Source of the DNA: Ensifer adhaerens
GTDB taxonomy: Bacteria > Pseudomonadota > Alphaproteobacteria > Rhizobiales > Rhizobiaceae
Reading direction: 5' to 3'
DNA length: 64,000 bases
NCBI RefSeq assembly: GCF_020035535.1
Contig: NZ_CP083351.1
Location: forward strand, 248,001 to 312,000
This document shows, one piece after another, positions 8,391-17,212 of this stretch. The notes below the pieces were generated by a model. That model made no database searches and was not told the DNA's origin. It saw only the letters and a program-made list of their open reading frames with translations. The position numbers and the translations under genes are program-made. Each line of letters opens with the position of its first letter. Position 1 is the first letter of the stretch.

Positions 8391-8819
8391 CACCATCTAT
8401 AATTCCAACTATAATTCCAAGCTCGTCGGAGCGATTGGCCAGACTACGACACCGCGCGGCGGCGCTCTGCCGGCCGCTGTCGCGCTCTCCCTCAGGATCG
8501 GTTTTAACTATGCAGACGGGAAACCTTAATCAGTCTTATGGTCGAATTCTTAGCGTGGTGCAGCGGCGCCGCAATCCATCTTCCCGGGCCCTGCGACGGC
8601 TCGCCATCCTCTATGCCTTGCGGGGGATTCTGCTGTCGTGCCGCGTCCATAGCCCCTTCGTCAGCTCGGCTTGTTGGATCTTTTTCCAGCATGCCGAGAA
8701 CCAGGTCATCGATGGTTGCAGAAACCATCAGCCCGCGGCCACAGCGATCCATTGGGACGTGACCGAGACGCAATCGATCATCAGATCATCAACCTCGCCC
8801 CGATGTCGACCCCGTCTAG

Positions 8820-8954
8820 CTCATCAACGCGGGCACCAGCGATGTGGATGGAGATGTGTTGCACATCGTTGACGGTAGCGTGAGCTTGGACAGCGGTGCA
8901 AGCCTGCCACCCTACATCGCGATCGTTGGGGATACGATTGAGCCGTGCACTTGA
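8820..8954 (+). pseudogene. Remnant of an RTX/cadherin-like adhesin 3' end
   Basis: Between an in-frame TAG and a TGA, the frame reads LINAGTSDVDGDVLHIVDGS and then SVSLDSGASLPPYIAIVGD. The DVDGD-x-L pattern is the calcium-binding signature of cadherin-like/VCBS repeats in RTX-type adhesins. No start codon, no upstream continuation in frame. It is directly followed by a fragment of a HlyD-type secretion adaptor, the usual partner, so the two look like the residue of one type I secretion locus. Confidence 0.4.
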
Positions 8955-8968
8955 TGATCTCTCGAGTG

Positions 8969-9145
8969 ATGGCCAAGACGGGAACGATCCGCCGCCAGCT
9001 GTCGCAATTCGGCTGGGCCGTCATTTTCCTGCTTTTTGGTGTGCTTGGTGGCCGGGCCTTGTTCGCTCCGCTCCGTGGCGCGATGGTGGCCAACGGCGTC
9101 GTCAAGGTGCCGAGGCCCGAATGTGATCAATCCCTGTCGCTCTAG
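8969..9145 (+). pseudogene. N-terminal fragment of a HlyD-family membrane fusion protein
   Basis: The frame from ATG 8969 gives a basic start, one hydrophobic helix (WAVIFLLFGVLGGRALFAPL), then GAMVANGVVKVPRPE, matching the start of type I secretion adaptors, where the helix is followed by the first beta strand of the barrel-sandwich domain. The family is about 400-450 residues; here the frame stops after 58. Nothing resembling the rest is downstream. Confidence 0.5.
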
Positions 9146-9465
9146 AAAATGCGCGGCTCGTCACCGCGAGCAAAGGCACCGCAAAAATCGATCCTTCGAT
9201 CATCCCGCGAAGCATTGGGTTGACGTGAGGTCACGATAAGCCTCCGTAATAAAAGATGCCCCTTAAGTCGTTCGGATTCTGAAAGCGCTTGCGAACTAGA
9301 CGACGTCGCAACGTGCGTGATTTGCGTCGCCCAGTGTGTTTCTCCCGGTTCGCGACCGCGTATTCACGAAACTTCCAGCCGTCGAAGGCGTTCTCGTTGC
9401 GTTGATATAAAAATCAGGAGACTGGCAGCGCCGCACCTCCTGCTATGGAAGGCTCCGCAAGACAT
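9146..9465. other. No gene recognised
   Basis: Holds the promoter of ligD presumably, but no EcfG match or other clear promoter was found. Confidence 0.45.
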
Positions 9466-12102
9466 ATGGCCGACAATCTCTCGAAATACCGGGCAAAGCG
9501 CGATTTTCAAAAGACACGCGAACCGAGCGGCGAGGCAAACGTCAAGCCGTCGAACCGGCGACGGTTCGTGATTCAAAAGCACGATGCGAGTCGGCTTCAT
9601 TATGACCTCAGGCTCGAACTTGATGGTGTCTTCAAGTCATGGGCGGTGACCAAGGGGCCGTCGCTTGATCCGCATGACAAGCGGCTGGCCGTTGAAGTCG
9701 AGGATCATCCGCTCGACTACGGCGACTTCGAAGGCACCATTCCCCAAGGTCAATATGGCGGCGGCACAGTGATGCTATGGGACCGCGGCTATTGGGAGCC
9801 GGAGGGCAATACGTCCCCGGGTGAAGCGTTGAGGAAGGGTGAGTTCAAATTCAGCGTTCAAGGCAAACGCCTGCATGGCAGCTTCGTCCTCGTCAGGATG
9901 CGCAACGAGCGCGACGGCGGCAGGCGGACGAATTGGCTTTTGATCAAGCACCATGATGACCATGCGGTTGAGGCGAACGGCTCGGCTATCCTGGAGGAGA
10001 ACGAAACCTCGATCGCCTCGGGCCGCAGCATGCAGCAAATCGCAGAGGGCAAAGGCCGCAGTCCGCGACCGTTCATGATCGCGAATGCGGATGCCAAGGC
10101 AGATGCCGTCTGGGACAGCAAGCAAGGGCTCGCGGCGACCCAGCGCAAGAAGCGATCGCGCACGGGTGCCCCAACCTCTACCGCTGTCGATCTGCCAGAA
10201 TTTGTCGATCCGCAGCTTTGCGACAAGCTTGCTCGGCCGCCCGCTGGCAATGGCTGGCTGCATGAGATCAAGTTCGACGGCTACAGGATTCAGATGCGCG
10301 TGGCAGATGGAGCGGTGACGCTTAAGACACGAAAGGGGTTAGACTGGACCGCGAAATACCCTGAACTCGCAAGAGGCGCTTCCAACCTGCCCGATTGCAT
10401 CATCGATGGCGAGATCTGTGCGCTTGACGAGAGTGGCGCGCCGAATTTCGCCGCACTCCAGGCCGCCCTGTCGGAAGGCAAAACCGGCAATCTGGTCTAC
10501 TTCGCATTCGACCTGCTGTTCGGTGGCGGCGAGGACTTGCGGTCGATGAGGCTGGTCGAGCGCAAGCACCGTCTGAAAAAACTGCTTGCACAAGCGAGCG
10601 ACGATCCCCGTATCCGTTATGTTGAACATTTCGAGTCGGGTGGCGAGGCGGTGCTGCGGTCCGCCTGCAAGCTGCATCTGGAGGGTGTCATCTCCAAGCA
10701 GGTTGACGCACCCTATCAATCGGGCCGCACCGACACCTGGGCGAAGTCGAAATGCCGGGCTGGCCATGAGGTCGTGATCGGCGGGTACGCCAAGACCAAC
10801 GGCAAGTTCCGCTCACTCCTGGTTGGCGTCTACCGTGGCCATCACTTCGTCTATGTCGGCCGTGTCGGAACCGGCTACGGTGCCAGGAAAATCGAAATGC
10901 TGCTTCCGAAACTGAAGGCGCTCGAGACCACCCGATCGCCATTCGTCGGTGAAGGTGCTCCAAAAAAGCAAGCCGAAGTCGTATGGCTCAAGCCGGCGCT
11001 TGTCGCCGAAATCGAATTCGAAGGGTGGACCGCGGACGGTCTGGTCAGACAGGCAGCCTTTAAGGGGCTACGTGAGGACAAGCCGGCGAAAGAAGTTGAG
11101 ACCGAAAAGCCGGCTTCCCCCACCCAGATTGACGCTGCTGAACCTGCCGCGTTGGCCAAACAAAAACCTGCCCACCGCAAAGCCGCCAAGGCGGAGGTCA
11201 TGGGCGTGCTTATCTCCAGTCCGGACAAGCCCCTCTGGCCGGATGCCGGAGACGGTGAACCTGTAACCAAGGAAGAGTTGGCGCGTTATCACGAAGCCGT
11301 CGGCGTCTGGCTTATCGAGCATATCAAAGGCCGGCCGTGCTCTATCATCCGGGCGCCGGACGGGATAGGCGGAGATCAGTTCTTCCAGCGCCATGCCATG
11401 CCCGGCACCTCTAATCTACTCGAACTGGTAAAGATCTTCGGAGACAAGAAGCCTTATCTGCAGATCGATCGGATCGAGGGGCTCGCGGCGATCGCCCAGA
11501 TCGGCGGCGTAGAACTGCATCCGTGGAATTGCATGCCCGGCAAACCGGAAGTGCCTGGCCGGCTGGTGTTTGACCTTGATCCGGGTCCCGACGTGCCCTT
11601 TGCAAGGGTAGTGGCGGCGGCGCGGGAAATGCGCGAGCGCCTTGACGAATTCGGGCTTGTCAGTTTTTGCAAGACGACGGGCGGCAAGGGGCTGCATGTC
11701 GTGACCCCGCTCAAGGCGAACAAACGCAAACCGCTGGCTTGGGCAGAAGCGAAAGGTTTCGCACATGACGTCTGCCAGCAGATGGCCAGCGACAATCCGG
11801 ATCTCTATCTTATCAAGATGACCAAGCGCCTAAGAGGCGGCCGGATTTTTCTTGATTATCTTCGCAACGATCGCATGGCCACCGCCGTGGCGCCGCTTTC
11901 GCCGCGGGCACGACCCGGCGCAACCGTTTCGATGCCGCTGACGTGGGCGCAGGTGAAGTCCGATCTCAATCCGAAGCGATTCACGGTTCGCAGCGTCCCG
12001 CGGCTGCTTGCCAGAACCTCCGCTTGGCATGACTATTGTGATGGCGAACGGCCACTTGAGCAGGCGATCAGGCGCCTCGGAAAAGGGCAACCCTCAGCGT
12101 GA
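9466..12102 (+). CDS. ligD: Multifunctional DNA ligase D (phosphoesterase-ligase-polymerase)
   Basis: 878 residues from ATG 9466. Domain order: 3'-phosphoesterase (about 30-190; [20 protein letters not shown] with the metal-binding His and Asp residues), ATP-dependent ligase (about 240-540; IKFDG with the adenylated Lys near 269, then the OB fold), and primase-polymerase (about 575-870; FDLDPGPDV with the catalytic Asp pair near 704-706, and TGGKGLHVV). This is the full bacterial LigD of non-homologous end joining, which processes and seals double-strand breaks with Ku. The order PE-LIG-POL is the usual one in rhizobia. No Ku gene lies in the window. An upstream ATG at 9445 is possible but the 9466 start gives the normal N-terminus. 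Confidence 0.95.
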   Translation: MADNLSKYRAKRDFQKTREPSGEANVKPSNRRRFVIQKHDASRLHYDLRLELDGVFKSWAVTKGPSLDPHDKRLAVEVEDHPLDYGDFEGTIPQGQYGGGTVMLWDRGYWEPEGNTSPGEALRKGEFKFSVQGKRLHGSFVLVRMRNERDGGRRTNWLLIKHHDDHAVEANGSAILEENETSIASGRSMQQIAEGKGRSPRPFMIANADAKADAVWDSKQGLAATQRKKRSRTGAPTSTAVDLPEFVDPQLCDKLARPPAGNGWLHEIKFDGYRIQMRVADGAVTLKTRKGLDWTAKYPELARGASNLPDCIIDGEICALDESGAPNFAALQAALSEGKTGNLVYFAFDLLFGGGEDLRSMRLVERKHRLKKLLAQASDDPRIRYVEHFESGGEAVLRSACKLHLEGVISKQVDAPYQSGRTDTWAKSKCRAGHEVVIGGYAKTNGKFRSLLVGVYRGHHFVYVGRVGTGYGARKIEMLLPKLKALETTRSPFVGEGAPKKQAEVVWLKPALVAEIEFEGWTADGLVRQAAFKGLREDKPAKEVETEKPASPTQIDAAEPAALAKQKPAHRKAAKAEVMGVLISSPDKPLWPDAGDGEPVTKEELARYHEAVGVWLIEHIKGRPCSIIRAPDGIGGDQFFQRHAMPGTSNLLELVKIFGDKKPYLQIDRIEGLAAIAQIGGVELHPWNCMPGKPEVPGRLVFDLDPGPDVPFARVVAAAREMRERLDEFGLVSFCKTTGGKGLHVVTPLKANKRKPLAWAEAKGFAHDVCQQMASDNPDLYLIKMTKRLRGGRIFLDYLRNDRMATAVAPLSPRARPGATVSMPLTWAQVKSDLNPKRFTVRSVPRLLARTSAWHDYCDGERPLEQAIRRLGKGQPSA

Positions 12103-12132
12103 GCTCGCAACGAAGATTCCAGGCGATGTCAT

Positions 12133-13046
12133 ATGGACGAAGCAACAAAGGAAACAGTCGAACCGCCTCCGCGCGAGGGGACAACGACCGAACTACCGCA
12201 TGACCGGACGACGGTAGAGCGGTTTCGGAAGGCGTTTCCGCGCGCCGGGTGGAGCGACACACTTAATGCCTGGTTTGTGCCCGGGTGCATGGCCGAGAAG
12301 CGCATCGGCCGCTGGCTGGCGAATTGGAGGCTGAAGCGGACAGATATGCCGACGAGAAGGGAAGGGACGCCTTTGCATTCGAGCCTATCGAAAGGCGCTA
12401 CCTTGAAGCGGCGCCAGCGACCTTCGAGATCCGGACATCCTTCTCCCGCACCGTCGTCGATGAAGTCCGCGAAATCCCGCACGCACGCCGGGACGCCGAT
12501 CGCCGCCTCTGGACTGTGCCCTATAGCTCATTTGAAAAACTGCGGCAGCGCTGGCCATCGATCGAGGCAGCCGCCGTGCGGAGCGAGCCGGAAACCCGCC
12601 GCGCAAGGCGCGAAGCGATCAAGGGGACAGAGGAAGACCATGCCTTCAAAGCGAGGGCGAGCGAGCGTCGGCGAAAGCGATATCCGGTCCGCGCGGACGA
12701 TCCGCCGCCCTTCGACCGTGCGATCGCCACACATATCGGGGTTGTATTCTTCACCAGGACCGACGGCGAACTCGCGGAGCCAGCGACGGTCAGCGCGTTC
12801 TACTTTGCTGCAGAGGCTGGAGAGGATTATGTCTGGGCGTCCTGGCGATCGGGCTCGCTGGAAGAGTTGGTCACCACTTGGCCGGCACGCACGCCAGCAG
12901 ATCAGGCAGAAATCAGACGCGGCTGGTGGAAGCCGTCTCTTGAGGAACTGCGGATTGCACGGCGCGACGCCAAATCCAAGCGGCGGGCCAAAGAACGCAG
13001 GAAAAACGACGACCCATCCGGTGGGAGGACAGCAGATAGTGCTTGA
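12133..13046 (+). pseudogene. Frameshifted hypothetical gene downstream of ligD
   Basis: The frame from ATG 12133 reads through FRKAFPRAGWSDTLNAWFVPG and RIGRWLA, then loses sense. The continuation, ELEAEADRYADEKGRDAF onwards to 13046, is in another frame. At 12312-12319 there are two CTGG units; a third unit (4 bp) would restore one frame and the expected RWLAGELEAE. So slippage in a CTGG repeat probably broke the gene. The C-terminal half is rich in Trp, Arg and Glu. I cannot assign a function. It starts 30 bp after ligD and so is co-transcribed with it. Confidence 0.7.
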
Positions 13047-13530
13047 CGAATTTCGAGGCTTGTCTCCGATCGAGCCACGGACACTCGTCGGCCTTTGGAA
13101 AGGGCGCGGCGTACCGGCGGGACATCCGTTCGACGGCGTGTTGGAAAATCTTGGCTGGTTCGGCAAGCGGTTCACACCCAACATGCGCGCCGACGCGTTG
13201 TTGTTTCGGTTCGGCGACCATCGGCTGACCGCCCTCGATCCGAAACTGATACCGCTTCGCGTGGCGCTGCGCTTCCATAAATTTGGGCGGACGCGGATGG
13301 CGCAAAACTTGTTTTCTTGTCTTGAGCGGCGACTGCGGGCAACGGGACCGGTCGCTTCTCTGAAAACCATGCCGTTTGGTGGCGTAGAAAGTGCGGCTAT
13401 GGTTTACGACGACCAGCCCATCGTCGACTATTTTCGGCGAGTCGATGATCGTAGGGTCATGGGTGCGATGACCATCAGGGGCGACGAACGGATCTACTTT
13501 TTCGAACTTGAGCGCGTCGACGAAACTTGA
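13039..13530 (+). CDS. GXWXG/DUF4334 domain protein
   Basis: 163 residues. The N-terminal GLWKGRGVPAGHPFDGVLENL matches the GXWXG motif; the C-terminal part (MVYDDQPIVDYFRRVDDRRV, then GAMTIRGDERIYFFELER) matches DUF4334. The two domains normally occur together in this order in proteins of 160-190 residues of unknown function. A GTG at 13039 follows GGAGG ten bases upstream and overlaps the end of the broken gene before it, so it sits at the end of the ligD transcript. Confidence 0.75.
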   Translation: MLDEFRGLSPIEPRTLVGLWKGRGVPAGHPFDGVLENLGWFGKRFTPNMRADALLFRFGDHRLTALDPKLIPLRVALRFHKFGRTRMAQNLFSCLERRLRATGPVASLKTMPFGGVESAAMVYDDQPIVDYFRRVDDRRVMGAMTIRGDERIYFFELERVDET

Positions 13531-13876
13531 AAGCCGCTCACCCCTCGGTTCATCAACTGTTTCAATGAAGCCCTACCGGGCAGGGCAATGCCCCATCAAC
13601 GCTCATCGGAGGCAAGAGCTTCTCGCCTTTCTCAAAAGCGCGGTATACCTTCCTCGTTCCCCCATCTATTGTGGCGAGATTTAGTAACCGCGCGACGTCC
13701 CGGCTCGGGCTGTGACACGAAACGCAGCAATTTCAATGTCTATCGAACGCTCGGCGGCTTGATGTGATAAGCGGTCCGGATCACTAGCCAGACAAGCTCA
13801 AGCATCCAACGTCCGAGCTTGGACACGGAAAGCCGAGCGTGGTCAAACGCGAATGCTTGGCTCGAAGGGGTGTGCG
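13531..13876. other. Convergent intergenic region, no gene recognised
   Basis: Lies between genes that converge. A short GCCCT/AGGGC hairpin near 13570 lacks a T-run. Nothing else supported. Confidence 0.45.
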
Positions 13877-14923
13877 CTAATAGGTCGACAAGATGCGGTT
13901 GTTCAACACGCCGTTGTAGGTCTTTTTGGTAGAAACTTTGTTCTCCAGCGAGTCGAGGATTTCCTCGCAAAAGTCGACATCGCACAGTTCACGAATGGTC
14001 TGGAGGCCCCCAGGCGTGAAAACATTTATTTCGAGCAGCTTGTCGCCGACGATGTCGAGGCCGACCAGGAACATGCCATCTTCAACGAGCTTCGGGCGCA
14101 GAGTCTCGGCGATAGCCAACATTTCCTTTGTCACATTCGCTCGTTTTGGTGTCCCACGCGCATGAAGGTTGGAACGCACGTCTCCCCTCGCGGGAACGCG
14201 CCTGAATGCAGCGTACACGGTTCCGCGCTTTAACGGTCGTCCGTTCATGAGAAACATTCTGGTGTCACCATCCGACGCTTTTGGAAGGTAAGACTGCGCG
14301 ATAAGATAACCGACCTCGCCGACCGCATCGATGATCTGGTTGAGGTTGGATTCTGTGCTGCTTGCGACCCGGAAAACGTTCTTGCCGCCCGATCCTTGGA
14401 GCGGTTTGATAATCACACCGTCTGAATGGTTGTCGATAAACGACCTGATCTCCTCAATATCCTTGGAAATCAGAGTTGTTGGACGGACGATAGCCGGGAA
14501 GTCCTGGAAATAGAGCTTGTCTTGAGCCAAGGCCAGGCCGCATGGGTCATTGACGACGATCGTGCCTCTTTCTGCCGCGAGCCGACCAAAGTTTGCACCG
14601 GCATGCGCGGCCCAGGGACGGCTATCGGCATCCAGCGCCGGATCGTTCCGTAAGAACAGGACGTCCACCTCTTCAACGTTGATGAGGGTTCGTTCCTGCT
14701 CAGGTCCGGTTAGAGCACGGAGAAGCGTTTCGGGCTTCTTGGGTCGGGCATCGCCAAACTGTGCGGTACGGATCATCAATGCGTCGTCGGGGCTCAAAAT
14801 GAAATCGCCCGGAGTGATGTAACGAACGTCATGGCCGCGAGCGAGGGCGGCAAGTGCCAGCGCTGTTGTCGTATAGGAAGGCTTTTCGGTTTCAATCGCG
14901 TTGACGAGGAAGGCGATGCGCAT
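13877..14923 (-). CDS. Glutathione synthetase-like ATP-grasp ligase
   Basis: 348 residues. The N-terminal MRIAFLVNAIETEKP and VLFLRNDP segments, the ATP-grasp lysines in GVIIKPLQGSGGKNVF and the metal-binding KLLEINVFTPGGL are those of GshB-type enzymes, which join gamma-glutamylcysteine and glycine using ATP. It is a divergent GshB paralogue; the housekeeping copy would be elsewhere. AGGAG lies four to eight bases before the ATG. It starts 46 bp after the stop of the small membrane protein gene at 15218-14970, with no terminator between, so both probably share the EcfG promoter at 15274. Confidence 0.8.
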   Translation of the reverse strand: MRIAFLVNAIETEKPSYTTTALALAALARGHDVRYITPGDFILSPDDALMIRTAQFGDARPKKPETLLRALTGPEQERTLINVEEVDVLFLRNDPALDADSRPWAAHAGANFGRLAAERGTIVVNDPCGLALAQDKLYFQDFPAIVRPTTLISKDIEEIRSFIDNHSDGVIIKPLQGSGGKNVFRVASSTESNLNQIIDAVGEVGYLIAQSYLPKASDGDTRMFLMNGRPLKRGTVYAAFRRVPARGDVRSNLHARGTPKRANVTKEMLAIAETLRPKLVEDGMFLVGLDIVGDKLLEINVFTPGGLQTIRELCDVDFCEEILDSLENKVSTKKTYNGVLNNRILSTY

Positions 14924-14969
14924 AGGAACTCCTGGCTTGAGACAGGGATGAGCCGACGGCAGGGATTAT

Positions 14970-15218
14970 TTATCGCCAGTAGCCCCACTTGCGATCGACC
15001 GATGAGCTTCCCAATACGTACCCGATGGTGAATGCCAGGGCCCCTATAAGTACTGCCAGAGTGGATGCGGTTTGAGGATGTTGTGCTGCCGCAGTAGCGA
15101 CCGCGCTTGTCTCTCGCTTCACTGCATCAGTGGCTGTCTGAGCAACTTTGCGAAAGCCCGCGAGAGGTTCTTCCGGAGTACCGGTAAAGCCCGCCTTTAA
15201 ATTGTCGTCCTTGGCCAT
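14970..15218 (-). CDS. Small membrane stress protein, paralogue of 51246-51482
   Basis: 82 residues from ATG 15218 (GCAGGAGA ribosome site). A hydrophilic helix (FRKVAQTATDAVKRETSAV) is followed by a single membrane helix (LAVLIGALAFTIGYVLG) and SSVDRKWG. The layout resembles DUF883/ElaB-type inner membrane proteins that bind ribosomes or respond to stress, but the similarity is in form only. The gene at 51246 shares HP-x-T, GALAFTIGYV and SVD. A perfect EcfG promoter lies 32 bp upstream; the gene leads a two-gene unit with the GshB-like gene. Confidence 0.75.
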   Translation of the reverse strand: MAKDDNLKAGFTGTPEEPLAGFRKVAQTATDAVKRETSAVATAAAQHPQTASTLAVLIGALAFTIGYVLGSSSVDRKWGYWR

Positions 15219-15249
15219 TGCATGTCTCTCCTGCCGATTTTGGAGGAGA

Positions 15250-15274
15250 AACGGAGGACGGCGCCTTCGGTTCC
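15250..15274 (-). promoter_or_regulatory. Sigma-EcfG type promoter
   Basis: Minus strand GGAAC, 16 bp, CGTT: exact consensus, 32 bp before the ATG of the small membrane protein gene. Confidence 0.7.
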
Positions 15275-16229
15275 GAAGTGCCATGAAGAAAGCCTTCCTG
15301 ATCAATGTTTTGGCGCCCGCGAAGGAGCCGGATCCTCGCCTCTCAAAATCTCGAGGAAAAGCCCTGATGGCGATCGCGCTGTATCCGGCCGCCAGAAATT
15401 TCAACTCATAGAGATGGCGCCAAGCAAGTGAGACAAATATCCACGCGACCGCCCGTAAACTGGGGGTTGCCAGATCGACCACCAGCACTGTCTTGGGGAG
15501 CCTTGGACAGCAGTTTATTTTCCGGCCTTCCTCGTCGATTTCGCGGTTGTCGCCTACTGAGCCCTGGACTTTGTCAGTGCCAAAGGCCGGTCTGGACCAT
15601 GAAGGGACCGATGCTATAACTCTCCTTTCTGAGGGCCAGAAGGGGAATTCGGCCACGGCGTGCTCGCTTGTGCAGGTTTCGATTGTAAAATCTGGAAGTG
15701 GTCAGCTCAGCCTTGGTTTTCAGTTGCGCGTGGATTGCATGACGCTGGCGTGGCCGGGCAGGTGAGGGAGGGATGCTTCATCGCGAATGCTGCGAACCTC
15801 GACCAAAAGGGGCCCCCCGATATCCCTCCCGGCTTGTTTTTCCGCACCTACCGTCCGGTAGATCGCTGACGTTAATTGGCCGCCTTCAGGTAGTCAGGGT
15901 TCGTGAAAACTCGAGCCTACCAGGGGCTTGGCCCAGAGGCTGCATGACCTGGCGTAGCTCCGGCTATTTCAAGAGCTGGGATTGGGCCGCCGCCGGCTTT
16001 GGCCTTCTGCTCGGTAAACCATGCCATGGCTACATGCTGTAAACGCACTGAAGATGTGACTGGCGTTTCGGTGTATTCTCATGCGTCGTTGCTCGGGCTT
16101 GAGCAGCCTCGTGTCCGCGCTTTGCGCGAACCCGGCACTCATTTCGGATCCGATTTTCGAACGCTACCGTCTCCGCATTGAAGGTTCGATGCGGGGAGTT
16201 GGCGCACCCGCAACTCACGTTTCAAACAC
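15275..16229. other. Gene-free stretch of about 0.95 kb
   Basis: Only short, mutually overlapping frames with no credible start or family. No EcfG promoter, tRNA or long repeat seen. It may be decayed coding DNA. Confidence 0.5.
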
Positions 16230-16251
16230 CGAGGCCCGCTTGCGGGCCTCG
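16230..16251. other. Perfect 10-bp hairpin
   Basis: CGAGGCCCGC and its complement separated by TT. No T-run follows, so it is not a clear terminator; it lies 50 bp before the operator of the XRE-cupin gene. Confidence 0.4.
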
Positions 16252-16300
16252 CCTGCAGCCCAAATCAACAACGCGCGCTCTATTTTACTTGCATCAAGTG

Positions 16301-16317
16301 CTTTAGTAAGACTAAAG
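16301..16317. promoter_or_regulatory. Operator CTTTAG-N5-CTAAAG
   Basis: Inverted repeat 34 bp upstream of the XRE-cupin ATG. The same arms and spacer length recur at 17034-17050 before the transporter operon, so the regulator probably binds both. Confidence 0.7.
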
Positions 16318-16350
16318 TTTTCTCAGGCTGGCGCAGTGCGGAAAGACAAC

Positions 16351-16968
16351 ATGAGCTTCAATGATAGGGAGGCGCAACAGGAGGCCCCTGAGCGATCCTC
16401 TCTTTTTCCTCCTGCTATTTCACTCGGGCGTGCGCTTCGAGAGCGGCGCAAGGAGATCGGCAAGACGATGCGGCAGGTTGCGCGCGAGGCTGGCCTCAGT
16501 GAGGGCTTTGTCAGTCAAGTAGAGCGGGGTCTTTCGACGCCCTCCTTGATCTCGCTTTGCAACCTCGCCTCGAGTTTGGAGGCCAGTGTTGAGGCCTTTC
16601 TGCCGCAAGCGCCGCAGCGTACCCACTCCGTGGTCTCGCATGCCAGCGAGCGCCACAACTACACTCTCGAGGCGGAAGAGCGGGTGTACCAACTATTGCA
16701 GCGCGGTTTTCCCGGGGCGCTTCTAAACAGCTGTATCACGCACATGCCTCCCGGATACGTCTCGGATGTGACACGCCACGAGGGCGAAGACTTCCTCTAT
16801 CTCATCGAGGGCGAGATGCTCTACGAGGTCGGCGACCGCAAATATCTACTCACGGCCGGGGACACGTTGCATTTTCTCGCATCGTTGCCGCACCGTGCAC
16901 GCAATGTCGGTCCCGGCGAGGCGCGGGAACTTTGGGTTGGTACAACGCGGATCATACCGGAGCGCTGA
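16351..16968 (+). CDS. XRE-cupin transcriptional regulator
   Basis: 205 residues from ATG 16351. Residues about 25-80 form an XRE helix-turn-helix (ALRERRKEIGKTMRQVAREA, LSEGFVSQVERG); residues about 125-200 form a cupin (DVTRHEGEDFLYLIEGEM, then LTAGDTLHFLASLPHRARN) that likely binds a small ligand. Family members repress or activate catabolic and uptake genes. The shared CTTTAG-N5-CTAAAG sites before this gene and before the ABC operon point to autoregulation plus control of the importer. A longer upstream frame exists but would cover the operator. Confidence 0.9.
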   Translation: MSFNDREAQQEAPERSSLFPPAISLGRALRERRKEIGKTMRQVAREAGLSEGFVSQVERGLSTPSLISLCNLASSLEASVEAFLPQAPQRTHSVVSHASERHNYTLEAEERVYQLLQRGFPGALLNSCITHMPPGYVSDVTRHEGEDFLYLIEGEMLYEVGDRKYLLTAGDTLHFLASLPHRARNVGPGEARELWVGTTRIIPER

Positions 16969-17019
16969 TCGGGGAGAATAGTGGTCAGCATTCAAAATTG
17001 TCACGAGGCCGATTGACAA

Positions 17020-17064
17020 CCGCCCCTCTTGAACTTTAGCCTGACTAAAGTTCAAGAGGGGCGG
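17020..17064. promoter_or_regulatory. 45-bp perfect palindrome, operator of the peptide-transporter operon
   Basis: Two 20-bp arms with no mismatch and a 5-bp centre; the inner part is CTTTAG-N5-CTAAAG as at 16301. TTGACA at 17013-17018 lies just outside, so a bound regulator would cover the promoter. The arms extend about 14 bp beyond what the operator match needs, so the RNA would also fold into a very strong hairpin. Confidence 0.7.
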
Positions 17065-17212
17065 GAGCGGTGGAGGCCGCTCGATTGGGCGCATAGCTTG
17101 GCCGGTGCGGGAACCTTCACAGGACCGGACCGTAAAAGCGGAAGGCTTTTCAAACAACGCAACGTGGGAGCGGGCGGACGCGGGTGAAACCTGCACGCCT
17201 GAAGGAGGAAAA

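Noticed and set aside
10339-13370. Many long antisense frames under ligD and the next genes
   Set aside because: High-GC codon bias creates long antisense frames; none has a start site or family likeness, while the sense strand encodes clear domains.
16230-16251. Hairpin as a terminator
   Set aside because: No T-run follows, and no gene ends directly upstream.
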